From Janthinobacterium sp. GW456P (GTDB lineage: Bacteria > Pseudomonadota > Gammaproteobacteria > Burkholderiales > Burkholderiaceae_D): a stretch of 64,000 nucleotides of DNA. Position numbers and translations under genes: made by a program. Shown piece after piece: positions 9,219-17,361 of the stretch; position 1 is the stretch's first letter, and each line of letters starts with the position of its first letter. The stretch lies in assembly GCF_002127655.1 (NCBI RefSeq), contig NZ_NEHB01000014.1, positions 2,864 through 66,863 on the forward strand, read 5' to 3'. The notes beneath the pieces are model-generated. The model made no database searches. It was not told the DNA's origin and saw nothing but the letters and a program-made list of their open reading frames with translations.

Positions 9219-10112
9219 ATGATCAACCGCCACGCCAGTACCTACATCCTCAGCCACCCGCTGGCCTTCGTGCTGCAGGTATTGAAGGGCTTTCGCGCCA
9301 ACCAGGGCTTGCTGCTGGCGGGCGCCGTCGCGTATTACTCGCTGCTGTCCATCGTGCCCCTGCTGATGCTGGTGGTGGTGGCCCTGTCGCACGTGATCGC
9401 GCAGGACGAATTGCTGCAAACAATCGGCCATTACCTGGAATGGCTGGTGCCGGGCCAGTCGAAAGCCATCGTGGCGGAAGTGGCGCATTTCCTCAACAAC
9501 CGGGGCGTGATCGGCTGGCTGCTGCTGCTGACCATGCTGTTTTTCAGCTCCCTGGCGTTTACCGTGCTGGAAAACGCCATGAGCGTGATCTTTATCCACC
9601 GCGTCGCCATCCGCCGCCGCCATTTCCTCATTTCCGCGGTGCTGCCGTACTGCTACATCCTGTGCCTGGGCGTGGGCATTTTGCTCATCACCCTGGTGGC
9701 GGGCAGCTTGCAGGTGATGGGCGAGGAAAGCGTGCGCTTCCTGCGCCACGACTGGGGCCTGGAAGGGGTGTCGGGCGTGTTGCTGTACTTGCTGGGGCTG
9801 GCGGGCGAAATCCTCGTGCTGAGCTCGATCTACCTGGTCATGCCCGTGGGGCGATTATCGATCACGCATGCGCTGATCGGCGGCGTGACGGCGGCCCTGC
9901 TGTGGGAAATCGCCCGCCATGTACTGGTCTGGTATTTTTCCACCCTGTCGCAGGTCAACGTCGTGTATGGCTCGATGACGACAGCCATCGTCGTCATGTT
10001 CAGCCTGGAAATCGGCGCCACCTTGCTGCTCTTGGGCGCGCAAGTGATTTCCGAATACGAAAGAGTGGCGCGTGGCGGCGAAGAAGACAAGCCACTGGCG
10101 CTAAGGACTTGA
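9219..10112 (+). CDS. YihY/BrkB family inner-membrane protein
   Basis: A roughly 297-residue integral membrane protein of the YihY/BrkB family (once misnamed ribonuclease BN). The conserved N-terminal segment GAVAYYSLLSIVPLLML is present. Six or so hydrophobic helices follow, and a conserved VNVVYGSMTTAIVVM region lies near the C-terminus. The molecular function is not established. ATG 9219 is chosen because GTG 9180, 13 codons upstream in frame, has no properly spaced ribosome-binding site. The start is therefore uncertain. Confidence 0.83.
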   Translation: MINRHASTYILSHPLAFVLQVLKGFRANQGLLLAGAVAYYSLLSIVPLLMLVVVALSHVIAQDELLQTIGHYLEWLVPGQSKAIVAEVAHFLNNRGVIGWLLLLTMLFFSSLAFTVLENAMSVIFIHRVAIRRRHFLISAVLPYCYILCLGVGILLITLVAGSLQVMGEESVRFLRHDWGLEGVSGVLLYLLGLAGEILVLSSIYLVMPVGRLSITHALIGGVTAALLWEIARHVLVWYFSTLSQVNVVYGSMTTAIVVMFSLEIGATLLLLGAQVISEYERVARGGEEDKPLALRT

Positions 10113-10137
10113 TTTAAAGTATGGTTTGAATTCGTTG

Positions 10138-10166
10138 TTGCACTGCACAAAAGCCTGTGCTATACT
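10138..10166 (+). promoter_or_regulatory. strong sigma70-type promoter
   Basis: TTGCAC (10138-10143), exactly 17 nt, then TATACT (10161-10166). Five of six bases match each consensus hexamer. No normal-length gene lies downstream before the terminator at 10412-10438, which points to a dedicated small transcript. Confidence 0.75.
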
Positions 10167-10315
10167 GCGTTCAGTGATTGAGATTTGCTTGCAAATAGTC
10201 TCACTATCCAGGCTCAGCGCGGCGACCGGCAGGTGTAATGTCGATGGCGTGACAGTGCGAAAGCGTGGATTTTGTAATTCCGGATACGTTGGTCGATTTT
10301 ACACTTGGAGTCACC

Positions 10316-10363
10316 ATGCAGATAGCATGGGAGTCCGAAAATCAGGAGGCACTTTGCAGATAG
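10316..10363 (+). CDS. mini-ORF 1 (15 codons) in the small transcript
   Basis: ATG with GGAG six to seven nt upstream encodes MQIAWESENQEALCR and stops at TAG 10361-10363. Its first 21 nt are repeated 38 nt downstream as the start of mini-ORF 2, and the two ORFs overlap by 10 nt. The only support for translation is the ribosome-binding site and the repetition. It may instead be an RNA structural repeat. Confidence 0.25.
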   Translation: MQIAWESENQEALCR

Positions 10364-10398
10364 CACTGGCGTCCATGACACGATTAAAGCATTGGTAA
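10354..10398 (+). CDS. mini-ORF 2 (14 codons) in the small transcript
   Basis: TTG 10354 is preceded by a perfect AGGAGG (10344-10349) with a short 4-nt spacer. The peptide would read MQIALASMTRLKHW and end at TAA 10396-10398, right before the terminator. It shares the MQIA opening with mini-ORF 1. It is tentative for the same reasons. Confidence 0.25.
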   Translation: MQIALASMTRLKHW

Positions 10399-10411
10399 TA
10401 CATTGGAACGA

Positions 10412-10438
10412 AGCCTGCATATGTGCAGGCTTTTTTTT
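10412..10438 (+). terminator. strong intrinsic terminator of the small transcript
   Basis: AGCCTGCA-TATG-TGCAGGCT has an 8-bp perfect stem running into eight consecutive T. It ends the transcript that starts at the 10138-10166 promoter. Confidence 0.9.
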
Positions 10439-10471
10439 CGTCTGGTGGACGCATTTATAAACCTACTGCGC

Positions 10472-10541
10472 AGCCTGCTATTGAATCGGCGTTACTCGCC
10501 GTACCGAAGTACGGCTGCGTTACTCAATCCGATATCAGGCT
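10472..10541. repeat. extragenic palindromic repeat, copy 1 (GTAC-NNAA-GTAC core)
   Basis: A 70-nt imperfect palindrome bounded by AGCCTG and CAGGCT, with the perfect core GCCGTAC-CGAA-GTACGGC at 10498-10515. The core and flanks (GCGnTnCTC on the left, TGCGnTnCTC on the right) recur at 18853-18890. It sits between convergent transcripts: the small RNA from the left and the acyl-CoA dehydrogenase from the right. That is the usual place for REP/BIME-like elements. Confidence 0.7.
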
Positions 10542-10584
10542 TGCTCGCGACGGTTTCTAAAAGCGCCGGGACTTTTACTGCTTT

Positions 10585-11712
10585 TTATAAAGCCCTGGCG
10601 ATGAGTATCTTCTGGATATCGCTGGTGCCCTCGTAAATCTGGCACACGCGCACGTCGCGGTAGATGCGCTCGACGGGGAAATCGGACACATAACCGTAGC
10701 CGCCGTGCACCTGGATGGCGTCGGAGCACACTTTTTCCGCCATTTCCGACGCAAACAGCTTGGCCATGGCCGCTTCCTTCAAACACGGCAAGCCCGCATC
10801 CTTCATCGACGCCGCATGGCGGATCAGCTGGCGCGCCGCTTCAATCTGCGTCGCCATGTCCGCCAGGCGGAATTGCACGGCCTGGTGTTCATAGATGGGT
10901 TTGCCGAAACTCTCGCGTTCGCGCGCATAGCTCAAGGCCGCTTCGTACGCGGCGCGCGCCATGCCCACCGCTTGCGAGGCGATGCCGATGCGCCCGCCTT
11001 CCAGGCCGGACAGGGCGATCTTGTAGCCTTGGCCCTCTTCGCCTATTAAATTTTCCGCAGGGATGCGGCAGTTCTCGAACAGGATTTGCGCCGTGTCCGA
11101 TGAATGCTGGCCCATCTTCTGTTCCAGTCCCGCCACGATGTAGCCCGGCGTGTTCGTCGGCACCCAGAAGGCGCTGATGCCGCGCTTGCCGGCCGCCTTG
11201 TCGGTGACGGCCATGACGATGGCCACGTCCGCATACTTGCCGCTGGTAATGAACTGCTTCGTGCCGTTGAGCACATAGTCATTACCGTCGCGCGTGGCCG
11301 TCGTGCGCAGGGCCGAGGCGTCGCTGCCCGTGTGCGGTTCCGTCAGGCAAAACGCCCCGAGCATCGTGCCTTGCGCCAGCGGACGCAGCCATTGTTCCTT
11401 CTGTGCATCATTGGCGTACATCATGGCGATGCTGCACACGGGGCAATTGTTGACGGAGATGATGGTCGAGGTGCCGCCATCGCCGGCGGCGATTTCTTCG
11501 AGCACCAGGGCCAACGATACGTAGTCGAGGCCGGCGCCACCGAGCGCTTCCGGCACGGCCACGCCAAAGGCGCCCAGCGCGGCCAGTTCCTGCAATTCTT
11601 CTTTCGGGAAATGATGTTCCTTGTCCCAGCGGGCCGCATTGGGCGCCAGGCGCTCGCGCGAAAAGCTGCGCAGCGCCTCCTGAATCATGGTCTGTTCTTC
11701 ATTGAGTATCAT
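10585..11712 (-). CDS. acyl-CoA dehydrogenase
   Basis: A 375-residue FAD-dependent acyl-CoA dehydrogenase, catalysing alpha,beta-desaturation of acyl-CoA with electrons passed to ETF. Family signatures: CLTEPHTGSDASAL (FAD/substrate region, ~128-141), the VLNGTKQFITSG segment, and the C-terminal IYEGTSDIQK in which Glu ~361 is the catalytic base. This arrangement is typical of short-chain/butyryl-CoA type enzymes (AcdA/BcdA). It is the last gene of the leftward catabolic block after the SDR gene (38 nt gap). Substrate chain length cannot be fixed from sequence alone. Confidence 0.9.
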   Translation of the reverse strand: MILNEEQTMIQEALRSFSRERLAPNAARWDKEHHFPKEELQELAALGAFGVAVPEALGGAGLDYVSLALVLEEIAAGDGGTSTIISVNNCPVCSIAMMYANDAQKEQWLRPLAQGTMLGAFCLTEPHTGSDASALRTTATRDGNDYVLNGTKQFITSGKYADVAIVMAVTDKAAGKRGISAFWVPTNTPGYIVAGLEQKMGQHSSDTAQILFENCRIPAENLIGEEGQGYKIALSGLEGGRIGIASQAVGMARAAYEAALSYARERESFGKPIYEHQAVQFRLADMATQIEAARQLIRHAASMKDAGLPCLKEAAMAKLFASEMAEKVCSDAIQVHGGYGYVSDFPVERIYRDVRVCQIYEGTSDIQKILIARAL

Positions 11713-11750
11713 GGGACGTCGTCTCGTTTGTTTTTATGGTGTGTAGGGAA

Positions 11751-12419
11751 CTACCAGCCGATGGGCTTGCCGTCGTAGTTGCGAAACACGGCTTTGTCCG
11801 TGGCCGGCAGGCTGGCCAAGGTGGCGCGGATGCCGGCGGCACTTTCCTCGGGCGAAATATCGGCGCCGGCGCCGCCCATGTCCGTGCGTACCCAGCCCGG
11901 GTGGAACGCCACGCAGCTGACGCCTTGCGGACCATGCACGAGGCTGGTATCGATCAGCACGGAATTCAAGGCCGCCTTGCTGGCGCGGTACAGCGAACCG
12001 CTGGGGTTGCCCCGTTCGCTCAGGGAACCCATGTGCGAGGACAGCACGGCCAGCTTGCCCTTGGCATTGGCCACCAGCGGCGCCAATATCGGCAGCAGGC
12101 GCATGGCCGCCAGCACGTTGGTGTGCATGACGAGGTCGAAATCGGCTTGCGCAGGGAAACCGTCGTGGCGGGGGCCGTACACGCCCGCGTTGAGGATGGC
12201 CACGTCGAGCTTTTCATCGTCGAGCTTCCAGCCCAGGCCGGCACAGCCTTCCACATCCGTCACGTCGAGCTGGTGCGCTTCCGCGCCCAGTTGCTTGAGG
12301 GCCTCGCAAGCGTCCGGCGTACGCGCCGTGGCGATCACTCGCCAGCCATCGTGGCGGTATTGACGGACGATTTCGTGGCCGATGCCGCGCGAGGCGCCGA
12401 TGATCAATGCGGTAGGCAT
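11751..12419 (-). CDS. SDR family NAD(P)-dependent oxidoreductase
   Basis: A 222-residue classical-like short-chain dehydrogenase with a Rossmann fold. The cofactor motif GASRGIG is at residues 8-14, NAG at 77-79, a catalytic Ser near 128 and YRASK at 144-148 (Tyr144, Lys148). It resembles the C-factor/CsgA-like SDRs of unknown substrate. It sits between a thiolase and an acyl-CoA dehydrogenase, so a hydroxyacyl or related substrate is possible, but this is inference. A hairpin lies between the thiolase gene and this one. Confidence 0.85.
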   Translation of the reverse strand: MPTALIIGASRGIGHEIVRQYRHDGWRVIATARTPDACEALKQLGAEAHQLDVTDVEGCAGLGWKLDDEKLDVAILNAGVYGPRHDGFPAQADFDLVMHTNVLAAMRLLPILAPLVANAKGKLAVLSSHMGSLSERGNPSGSLYRASKAALNSVLIDTSLVHGPQGVSCVAFHPGWVRTDMGGAGADISPEESAAGIRATLASLPATDKAVFRNYDGKPIGW

Positions 12420-12429
12420 ATGTTTTCTC

Positions 12430-12469
12430 CCTGAAAATAAAATGAAAGGCGCGCACCGTGGTGCGCGCC
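12430..12469 (-). terminator. hairpin with T-rich tail between thiolase and SDR genes
   Basis: GGCGCGCACC-GT-GGTGCGCGCC (12448-12469) is a perfect 10-bp stem. On the minus strand it is followed by TTTCATTTTATTTTC. It probably terminates or attenuates transcription leaving the thiolase gene. The downstream SDR and acyl-CoA dehydrogenase genes would then depend on read-through or a second promoter. Confidence 0.6.
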
Positions 12470-12485
12470 CGTGCTCGGGAAGAGC

Positions 12486-13682
12486 TTATACCAGTTCGAT
12501 CGCCATCGCCGTCGCTTCGCCGCCGCCGATGCACAGGGCAGCCACGCCGCGCTTGCCGCCGGTTTTCTTCAGGGCGCCCAGCAGGGTGACGATGATGCGC
12601 GCGCCCGAGGCGCCGATCGGGTGGCCCAGCGCGCACGCGCCGCCGTGGATGTTGATCTTGCTATGCGGAATATCGAGATCGTGCATGGCGGCCATCGGCA
12701 CGGCCGCGAAGGCTTCATTGATCTCGAACAAGTCCACGTTGCTGCTGCTCCAGCCCGTCTTGGCGTAGAGTTTTTTCACCGCGCCGATGGGGGCCGTGGT
12801 GAACTCGTTCGGCGCCTGCGCATGCGTGGCGTGGCCGTGGATTTTCGCGATGACGGTGCAGCCCAGCTTTTTCGCCGTCGATTCGCGCATCAGCACCAGG
12901 GCGGCCGCGCCATCGTTGATCGACGAAGATGAGGCGGCCGTGATGGTGCCATCCTTCTTGAATGCCGCCTTCAGGGTCGGGATTTTTTCCAGGCGGGCTT
13001 TTTGCGGGCCTTCATCGATGCTGACGACGGTGTCACCGCCGCGGCCGGAAACGGTGACTGGTACGATTTCCCATGCAAAACTGCCATCCTTGGTGGCCGC
13101 TTGCGCGCGTTTCACGGATTCGATGGCAAATGCATCCTGCGCTTCGCGCGTGAACTGGTACTGGCTGGCGCACTCTTCGGCAAACGTGCCCATCGAGCGC
13201 GCATTGCCCTTTTCATCGCGGCTGTAGGCGTCTTCCAGGCCATCCATCATCATGTGGTCATAGATCATGCCGTGGCCGATGCGGTAGCCGCCGCGCGCCT
13301 TCGGCACGAGATAGGGGGCGTTGGTCATCGATTCCATGCCGCCCGCCACCACCACGTCGGCGCTGCCGGCGAGCAAGGTGTCGTGTGCGAACATGGTCGT
13401 CTGCATGGCCGAGCCGCACATTTTCGACAGGGTCACGGCGCCGGTAGAGTCCGGCAAGCCCGCCTTGCGCAAGGCCTGGCGCGCGGGCGCCTGGCCCTGG
13501 CCTGCCATCAGGCAATTGCCGAAAAACACATGTTCAACGGCATCGGGCGCCACGCCGGCCCGCTCGACGGCGGCGCGGATGGCCACGGCGCCCAGGTCGC
13601 TGGCGGTCACGTTGGCAAAATCGCCCTGGAAGGCGCCCATGGGGGTGCGCGCGGCACCGACGATTACGACTGGATCATTCAT
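12486..13682 (-). CDS. acetyl-CoA C-acyltransferase (thiolase)
   Basis: A 398-residue thiolase (AtoB/PhaA/FadA family) that interconverts acyl-CoA plus acetyl-CoA and 3-ketoacyl-CoA. The nucleophilic cysteine is in SKMCGSAMQ (Cys89). The [10 protein letters not shown] block (~353) supplies the His, and CIGGGEA (~383) supplies the acid/base Cys. The true start is ATG 13682, because the upstream extension of the frame runs through aceK. ATGA at 13679-13682 overlaps the aceK stop, so translation is coupled. Together with isovaleryl-CoA dehydrogenase this suggests leucine/acyl-CoA degradation to acetyl-CoA. Confidence 0.92.
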   Translation of the reverse strand: MNDPVVIVGAARTPMGAFQGDFANVTASDLGAVAIRAAVERAGVAPDAVEHVFFGNCLMAGQGQAPARQALRKAGLPDSTGAVTLSKMCGSAMQTTMFAHDTLLAGSADVVVAGGMESMTNAPYLVPKARGGYRIGHGMIYDHMMMDGLEDAYSRDEKGNARSMGTFAEECASQYQFTREAQDAFAIESVKRAQAATKDGSFAWEIVPVTVSGRGGDTVVSIDEGPQKARLEKIPTLKAAFKKDGTITAASSSSINDGAAALVLMRESTAKKLGCTVIAKIHGHATHAQAPNEFTTAPIGAVKKLYAKTGWSSSNVDLFEINEAFAAVPMAAMHDLDIPHSKINIHGGACALGHPIGASGARIIVTLLGALKKTGGKRGVAALCIGGGEATAMAIELV

Positions 13683-15478
13683 GTTGGATCTCCGGTTGAG
13701 GGTAGGGATGGTGACTGCATACAAAAACGCAGGTGCTGCGGATACGGGAAGACGTCCTCGATATGGCCGTCTTCGATGCGCTGCTTGCGCGCCTGCCAGT
13801 ATTGCGCCGTCAGCAGGTCGGCATGGTGCTGCATGAAATAGCTGCGGATGCGGGGATTGCCCAGCAGGAAGGTCCCGAATTGCTCGGGAAACACATCGTG
13901 CTTGCCGATGGGATACCAAGGTTCGGCCGACATTTCTTCCTCCTCCGTGCGGGCTTGCGGGATGACGCGGAACTGGCAATCGGTGATGTACTCGATTTCA
14001 TCGTAATCGTAAAATACGACACGCTGATGACGGGTTACGCCAAAGTTTTTATACAGCATGTCGCCAGGGAAAATATTTGCCGCCACCAATTCCTTGATGG
14101 CGTTGCCGTATTCGACGATGGCGTGTTCCACCAAGTCGTCGCGGCCTTCTTTCTCGGCATTGCTCAGCCACATGTTCAGCGGCACCATGCGCCGCTCGAT
14201 GTACAGGTGGCGGATGATGATCTGCTCCCGGTCCTCTTCGACCAGCGAGGGGGCGAACTGTTTCAGTTCGGCCAGCAGTTCCGTGGAAAAACGGTCGCGG
14301 GGAAAGGCCACGTTGGAATACTCGAGCGTGTCGGCCATGCGGCCCACGCGGTCGTGGTGCTTCACCAGCAAATACTTTTGCTGGACTTGCGCGCGCGTGG
14401 TTTCCTTGGGCGGCGGAAAAAAATCCTTGATCACCTTGAAGACATATGGAAACGACGGCAGGGCAAACACCAGCATGACCAGGCCGCGGATGCCGGGCGC
14501 GCTCTCGAAATGATCCGACGAGTGTTTCAGGTGCTGCAGGTAGTCGCGGTAAAACAAGGTCTTGCCCTGCTTTTGCAAGCCCAGTATCGTATAAATCTCA
14601 CTGCGAGGCTTGCGCGGGAGCAAACTTCGGAGAAATTGTACATAGGCCGACGGCACTTCCATATCGACCAGGAAATACGCGCGCGTAAACGAAAACAGCA
14701 CGGCGATCTGCTGCTGCTCGAACAGCACCGTGTCGAGCACCAGCTTGCCGTGGCGGTTGTGCAGGATGGGCACGACGAACGGGTATTCGCGGTTGCCGTT
14801 GATGGCCTTGCCGACCAGGTAGGCGCCCTTGTTGCGGTAGAACAAACCGGTCAAGACCTGGAGCTGGTGGTTCGGCTCCAGCCGGTCGCCGCCGAACAGC
14901 TGCCGCAGGCGCGCTTCCACCTGGGCCACGTCGCGCTCGAGGTTGGCAAATGCGCAGTCCAGCTGGAAGTTGTTCACCATGCGCTGCAAGGTGTGGCGCA
15001 AGCCATCCTTGCCCGGATAGTACACGCGGTAAGTAGGAGCGGGGTCTTGCGTTTCGATGTACTCCGTGGAAACGACGGGGCGCACGAAAATATAGTCGTT
15101 ATTGAAATAGGTGCGGTGCAGGATGTTGCAGCAGACGGAATTGAAGAAGGTTTCCGCCAGTTCCGGCTGCTTGTGTTCCGTCAGCATGCCGATGTAGTGC
15201 AGCTTGAGTTCGCGCCACACTTCGTCGGTCAACTCCGACTCTTCGTACTCATCTTCGAGCATCTGCACGCATTCCTGCACGCGCTTGTCATAAAAGTCGA
15301 TGCGTTCGCGGGCCGCCGTTTGCGCCGCGGCCCAGGCGCCTTGCTCGAAATACCGCTTGGCTTGCTGGCTCGTTTCGCGGAACAGGCGGTAATGCTTGTC
15401 GAAGCCGAGCAAGATGGTGCGCGCGATATCGAATGCAATCTGGGAAGAAAGCAATTTGGGGAAGGCAATGTGCGTCAT
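13679..15478 (-). CDS. aceK: isocitrate dehydrogenase kinase/phosphatase
   Basis: A 599-residue bifunctional enzyme that phosphorylates and dephosphorylates isocitrate dehydrogenase, steering isocitrate between the TCA cycle and the glyoxylate bypass. Full length for the family, with the characteristic stretches [14 protein letters not shown] (~125) and [24 protein letters not shown], read here in two parts, near residue 470. Unusually, it is not next to aceA/aceB. It lies inside a leucine/acyl-CoA catabolic operon, 53 nt after isovaleryl-CoA dehydrogenase and overlapping the thiolase by ATGA. That placement makes sense if acetyl-CoA supply from these pathways is matched to glyoxylate-bypass flux. 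Confidence 0.94.
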   Translation of the reverse strand: MTHIAFPKLLSSQIAFDIARTILLGFDKHYRLFRETSQQAKRYFEQGAWAAAQTAARERIDFYDKRVQECVQMLEDEYEESELTDEVWRELKLHYIGMLTEHKQPELAETFFNSVCCNILHRTYFNNDYIFVRPVVSTEYIETQDPAPTYRVYYPGKDGLRHTLQRMVNNFQLDCAFANLERDVAQVEARLRQLFGGDRLEPNHQLQVLTGLFYRNKGAYLVGKAINGNREYPFVVPILHNRHGKLVLDTVLFEQQQIAVLFSFTRAYFLVDMEVPSAYVQFLRSLLPRKPRSEIYTILGLQKQGKTLFYRDYLQHLKHSSDHFESAPGIRGLVMLVFALPSFPYVFKVIKDFFPPPKETTRAQVQQKYLLVKHHDRVGRMADTLEYSNVAFPRDRFSTELLAELKQFAPSLVEEDREQIIIRHLYIERRMVPLNMWLSNAEKEGRDDLVEHAIVEYGNAIKELVAANIFPGDMLYKNFGVTRHQRVVFYDYDEIEYITDCQFRVIPQARTEEEEMSAEPWYPIGKHDVFPEQFGTFLLGNPRIRSYFMQHHADLLTAQYWQARKQRIEDGHIEDVFPYPQHLRFCMQSPSLPSTGDPT

Positions 15479-15531
15479 ATCTGTGCTCGCATGAATGGCT
15501 CATCACCCAGTCGATTGCCGCGCGCCCGTAC

Positions 15532-16716
15532 TTACTTGGTTTCCGCAAACAGTTCGCGGCCTATCAGCATGCGGCGGATTTCGCTGGTCCCGGCGCCGAT
15601 TTCGTACAGCTTGGCATCGCGCCACAGGCGGCCGGCCGGATACTCGTTGATGTAGCCGTTGCCGCCCAGGGCCTGGATCGCTTCGCCCGCCATCCAGGTC
15701 GCCTTCTCCGCACTATACAGAATAGCGCCGGCCGCATCCTTGCGCAGTTGGCGCACGGCTTCCGGCGTGGTGGCGCGGTCGCAAGCCTGGCCCACGGCAT
15801 ACACATAGGCCTTGCACGCCATCATGGTCGAATACATATCGGCCAGTTTGCCTTGCATCAACTGGAATTCGCCGATGGGCTGGCCGAATTGCTTGCGGTC
15901 ATGTACATAGGGCACGACCAGATCCATGCAGGCCTGCATGATACCCAGCGGCCCGCCGGACAGCACGGTGCGCTCGAAATCGAGGCCCGACATCAGCACG
16001 TTGACGCCCTTGCCCAGGCCGCCGAGCACGTTTTCGGCCGGTACTTCGCAATCCTGGAACACCAGTTCGCCCGTATGCGAGCCGCGCATGCCCAGCTTGT
16101 CGAGCTTTTGCGCGATGGAAAAGCCCTTGAAATTCTTTTCGATCAGGAAGGCCGTCATGCCGCGCGGACCCGCTTCCAGGTCGTTCTTCGCGTACACCAC
16201 CAGCACGTCCGCGTCGGGGCCGTTGGTGATCCACATCTTGGTACCGTTCAAGACCCAGCGGTCGCCCTTGAAGTCGGCGCGCAGCTTCATGCTGACGACG
16301 TCCGAGCCCGCGTTCGGTTCCGACATGGCCAACGCGCCGATGTGCTCGCCCGTGATGAGTTTCGGCAGGTATTTCGCCTTTTGCTCGGCCGTGCCGTTGC
16401 GCTTGATCTGGTTCACGCACAGGTTCGAGTGGGCGCCGTAGGACAGGCCGACGGAAGCCGAGGCGCGCGAGATTTCTTCCATGGCGATGATGTGCGCCAG
16501 GTAGCCCATGCCGGCGCCGCCGTACTCTTCGCTGACGGTGATGCCGAGCAAGCCCATGTCGCCCATCTTGCGCCACAGGTCCATGGGGAACTGGTCCGTG
16601 CGGTCGATGTCGGCCGCGCGCGGCGCGATTTCGGCGGCGGCGAATTGTTGGATCGCTTCGCGCAAGGAGGCGATGTCGTCGCCGTGGTCAAAGGTCAAGC
16701 CTGGGAGATGGAGCAT
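15532..16716 (-). CDS. liuA: isovaleryl-CoA dehydrogenase
   Basis: A 394-residue acyl-CoA dehydrogenase of the isovaleryl-CoA branch, converting isovaleryl-CoA to 3-methylcrotonyl-CoA in leucine degradation. The catalytic base is placed as in IVD rather than in short-chain enzymes: Glu248 in [12 protein letters not shown]. The FAD region is [15 protein letters not shown] (~131), and the C-terminus reads [14 protein letters not shown], where the usual YEG Glu is absent (IGAGT). It is the first gene of the leftward operon, with a LiuR-like operator in its promoter. The methylcrotonyl-CoA carboxylase genes that often follow liuA are not in this window. Confidence 0.93.
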   Translation of the reverse strand: MLHLPGLTFDHGDDIASLREAIQQFAAAEIAPRAADIDRTDQFPMDLWRKMGDMGLLGITVSEEYGGAGMGYLAHIIAMEEISRASASVGLSYGAHSNLCVNQIKRNGTAEQKAKYLPKLITGEHIGALAMSEPNAGSDVVSMKLRADFKGDRWVLNGTKMWITNGPDADVLVVYAKNDLEAGPRGMTAFLIEKNFKGFSIAQKLDKLGMRGSHTGELVFQDCEVPAENVLGGLGKGVNVLMSGLDFERTVLSGGPLGIMQACMDLVVPYVHDRKQFGQPIGEFQLMQGKLADMYSTMMACKAYVYAVGQACDRATTPEAVRQLRKDAAGAILYSAEKATWMAGEAIQALGGNGYINEYPAGRLWRDAKLYEIGAGTSEIRRMLIGRELFAETK

Positions 16717-16798
16717 GTCGTCCTCGTCGTCGTTATAAGTATGAGTGTGGCGGTCATGGTGGCCGGGGCAGTAAAGCTGTGAGTCAATGAAGCAATGA

Positions 16799-16829
16799 TA
16801 CCTAGTTGTGACGTTTACGTAAACGTCAA
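16799..16829 (-). promoter_or_regulatory. liuA promoter containing a perfect MerR/LiuR-type operator
   Basis: Leftward TTGACG (16829-16824) and TAGGTA (16804-16799) are separated by 19 bp, the elongated spacing typical of MerR-family promoters. A perfect 20-bp palindrome, TGACGTTTACGTAAACGTCA (16809-16828), covers the -35 and most of the spacer. It lies about 90 nt upstream of the liuA start and next to the MerR regulator gene. An 18/20 match lies upstream of that regulator (17342-17361). Confidence 0.75.
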
Positions 16830-16865
16830 GCGATGCGTGTGCGGCCTGCGCCGCCGCGTGAATGC

Positions 16866-17339
16866 CTAGTTTGTTTGCGCCTTATCAAGGTTCAAGTCCG
16901 CCAGCATGCGCGCGCACGCATCTTCATGCGCGCTGATCTCCGCCAGCGCCATTTCGATATCGATGCGCTGCTGCTCCAGGGTCTGCCGGTGCTGCGCCAG
17001 CACGCCCAGGAAGCGGTCCATCTGCGCGCGCGTGTCCTTCGGCGACTCGTACATGTCGACCAGGCTCTTGATCTCCGACAACGCCAGGCCCAGGCGCTTG
17101 CCGCGCAGGGTCAGTTTCAATCGGGTGCGGTCGCGTGGCGTGTAGACGCGGCTACGGCCACCGGCGCCTTCGCGTTTCGGGCTGAGCAAGCCCTGGTCCT
17201 CATAGAAGCGGATGGCGCGCGCCGTGATGTCGAATTCCCGCGCCAGTTCGGTAATGGTATAGGTCGTCGTGGGTGCGGGCGGTGTCGGTTGCATGGGTGG
17301 TCGGTAGCTGGATGGATGATGCGAGGCAATGGTTGGCAA
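16866..17339 (-). CDS. liuR: MerR family transcriptional regulator, LiuR-like
   Basis: A 157-residue MerR-type regulator. The winged HTH is at about residues 27-95 ([26 protein letters not shown], read as two parts). A coiled-coil dimerisation helix follows at about 95-150. There are no conserved metal-binding cysteines, as expected for the LiuR group that senses branched-chain catabolic intermediates. It lies directly upstream of isovaleryl-CoA dehydrogenase in the same orientation, with near-identical palindromes in front of both genes, so autoregulation plus control of the leucine operon is likely. The start is ATG 17339. An internal ATG (17294) would shorten the disordered N-terminus. Confidence 0.85.
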   Translation of the reverse strand: MPTIASHHPSSYRPPMQPTPPAPTTTYTITELAREFDITARAIRFYEDQGLLSPKREGAGGRSRVYTPRDRTRLKLTLRGKRLGLALSEIKSLVDMYESPKDTRAQMDRFLGVLAQHRQTLEQQRIDIEMALAEISAHEDACARMLADLNLDKAQTN

Positions 17340-17341
17340 AG

Positions 17342-17361
17342 TGCCGTTTACGTCAACGTCA
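17342..17361 (-). promoter_or_regulatory. second LiuR-type operator, upstream of the regulator gene
   Basis: On the minus strand this reads TGACGTTGACGTAAACGGCA, which matches 18 of 20 positions of the perfect palindrome at 16809-16828. It ends 2 nt before the regulator's ATG, so binding would directly repress it. Confidence 0.65.

Larger units (their letters stand above)
10173..10440 (+). ncRNA. candidate structured small RNA / leader with two mini-ORFs (unrecognised family)
   Basis: A predicted transcript of about 265 nt between a near-consensus promoter and a textbook terminator. Three structural elements can be read. The first is a 5' hairpin around GAGATTTG-CTTG-CAAA..TCTC (10179-10204). 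The second is a long-range stem pairing 10231-10244 with 10293-10306 (13 of 14 pairs with G.U allowed). The third element, inside that stem, is a GTGC-GAAA-GCGT tetraloop hairpin (10255-10266) and a GGATT..AATTCC hairpin (about 10267-10282). Downstream are two tandem mini-ORFs. I could not match it to a known riboswitch, 6S RNA, tmRNA or RNase P. It could be a regulatory sRNA, a leader-peptide attenuator without a target gene, or a dual-function RNA. Confidence 0.5.

Noticed and set aside
10126-10398. A 90-codon plus-strand frame over the small-RNA region
   Set aside because: It would start with TTG upstream of the promoter hexamers and run through the structured region with no ribosome-binding site. 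The promoter and stems explain the segment better.
12448-12469. The 10-bp palindrome between thiolase and SDR genes as a protein operator
   Set aside because: On the minus strand it is followed by a T-rich tail, so a terminator or attenuator is the simpler reading.
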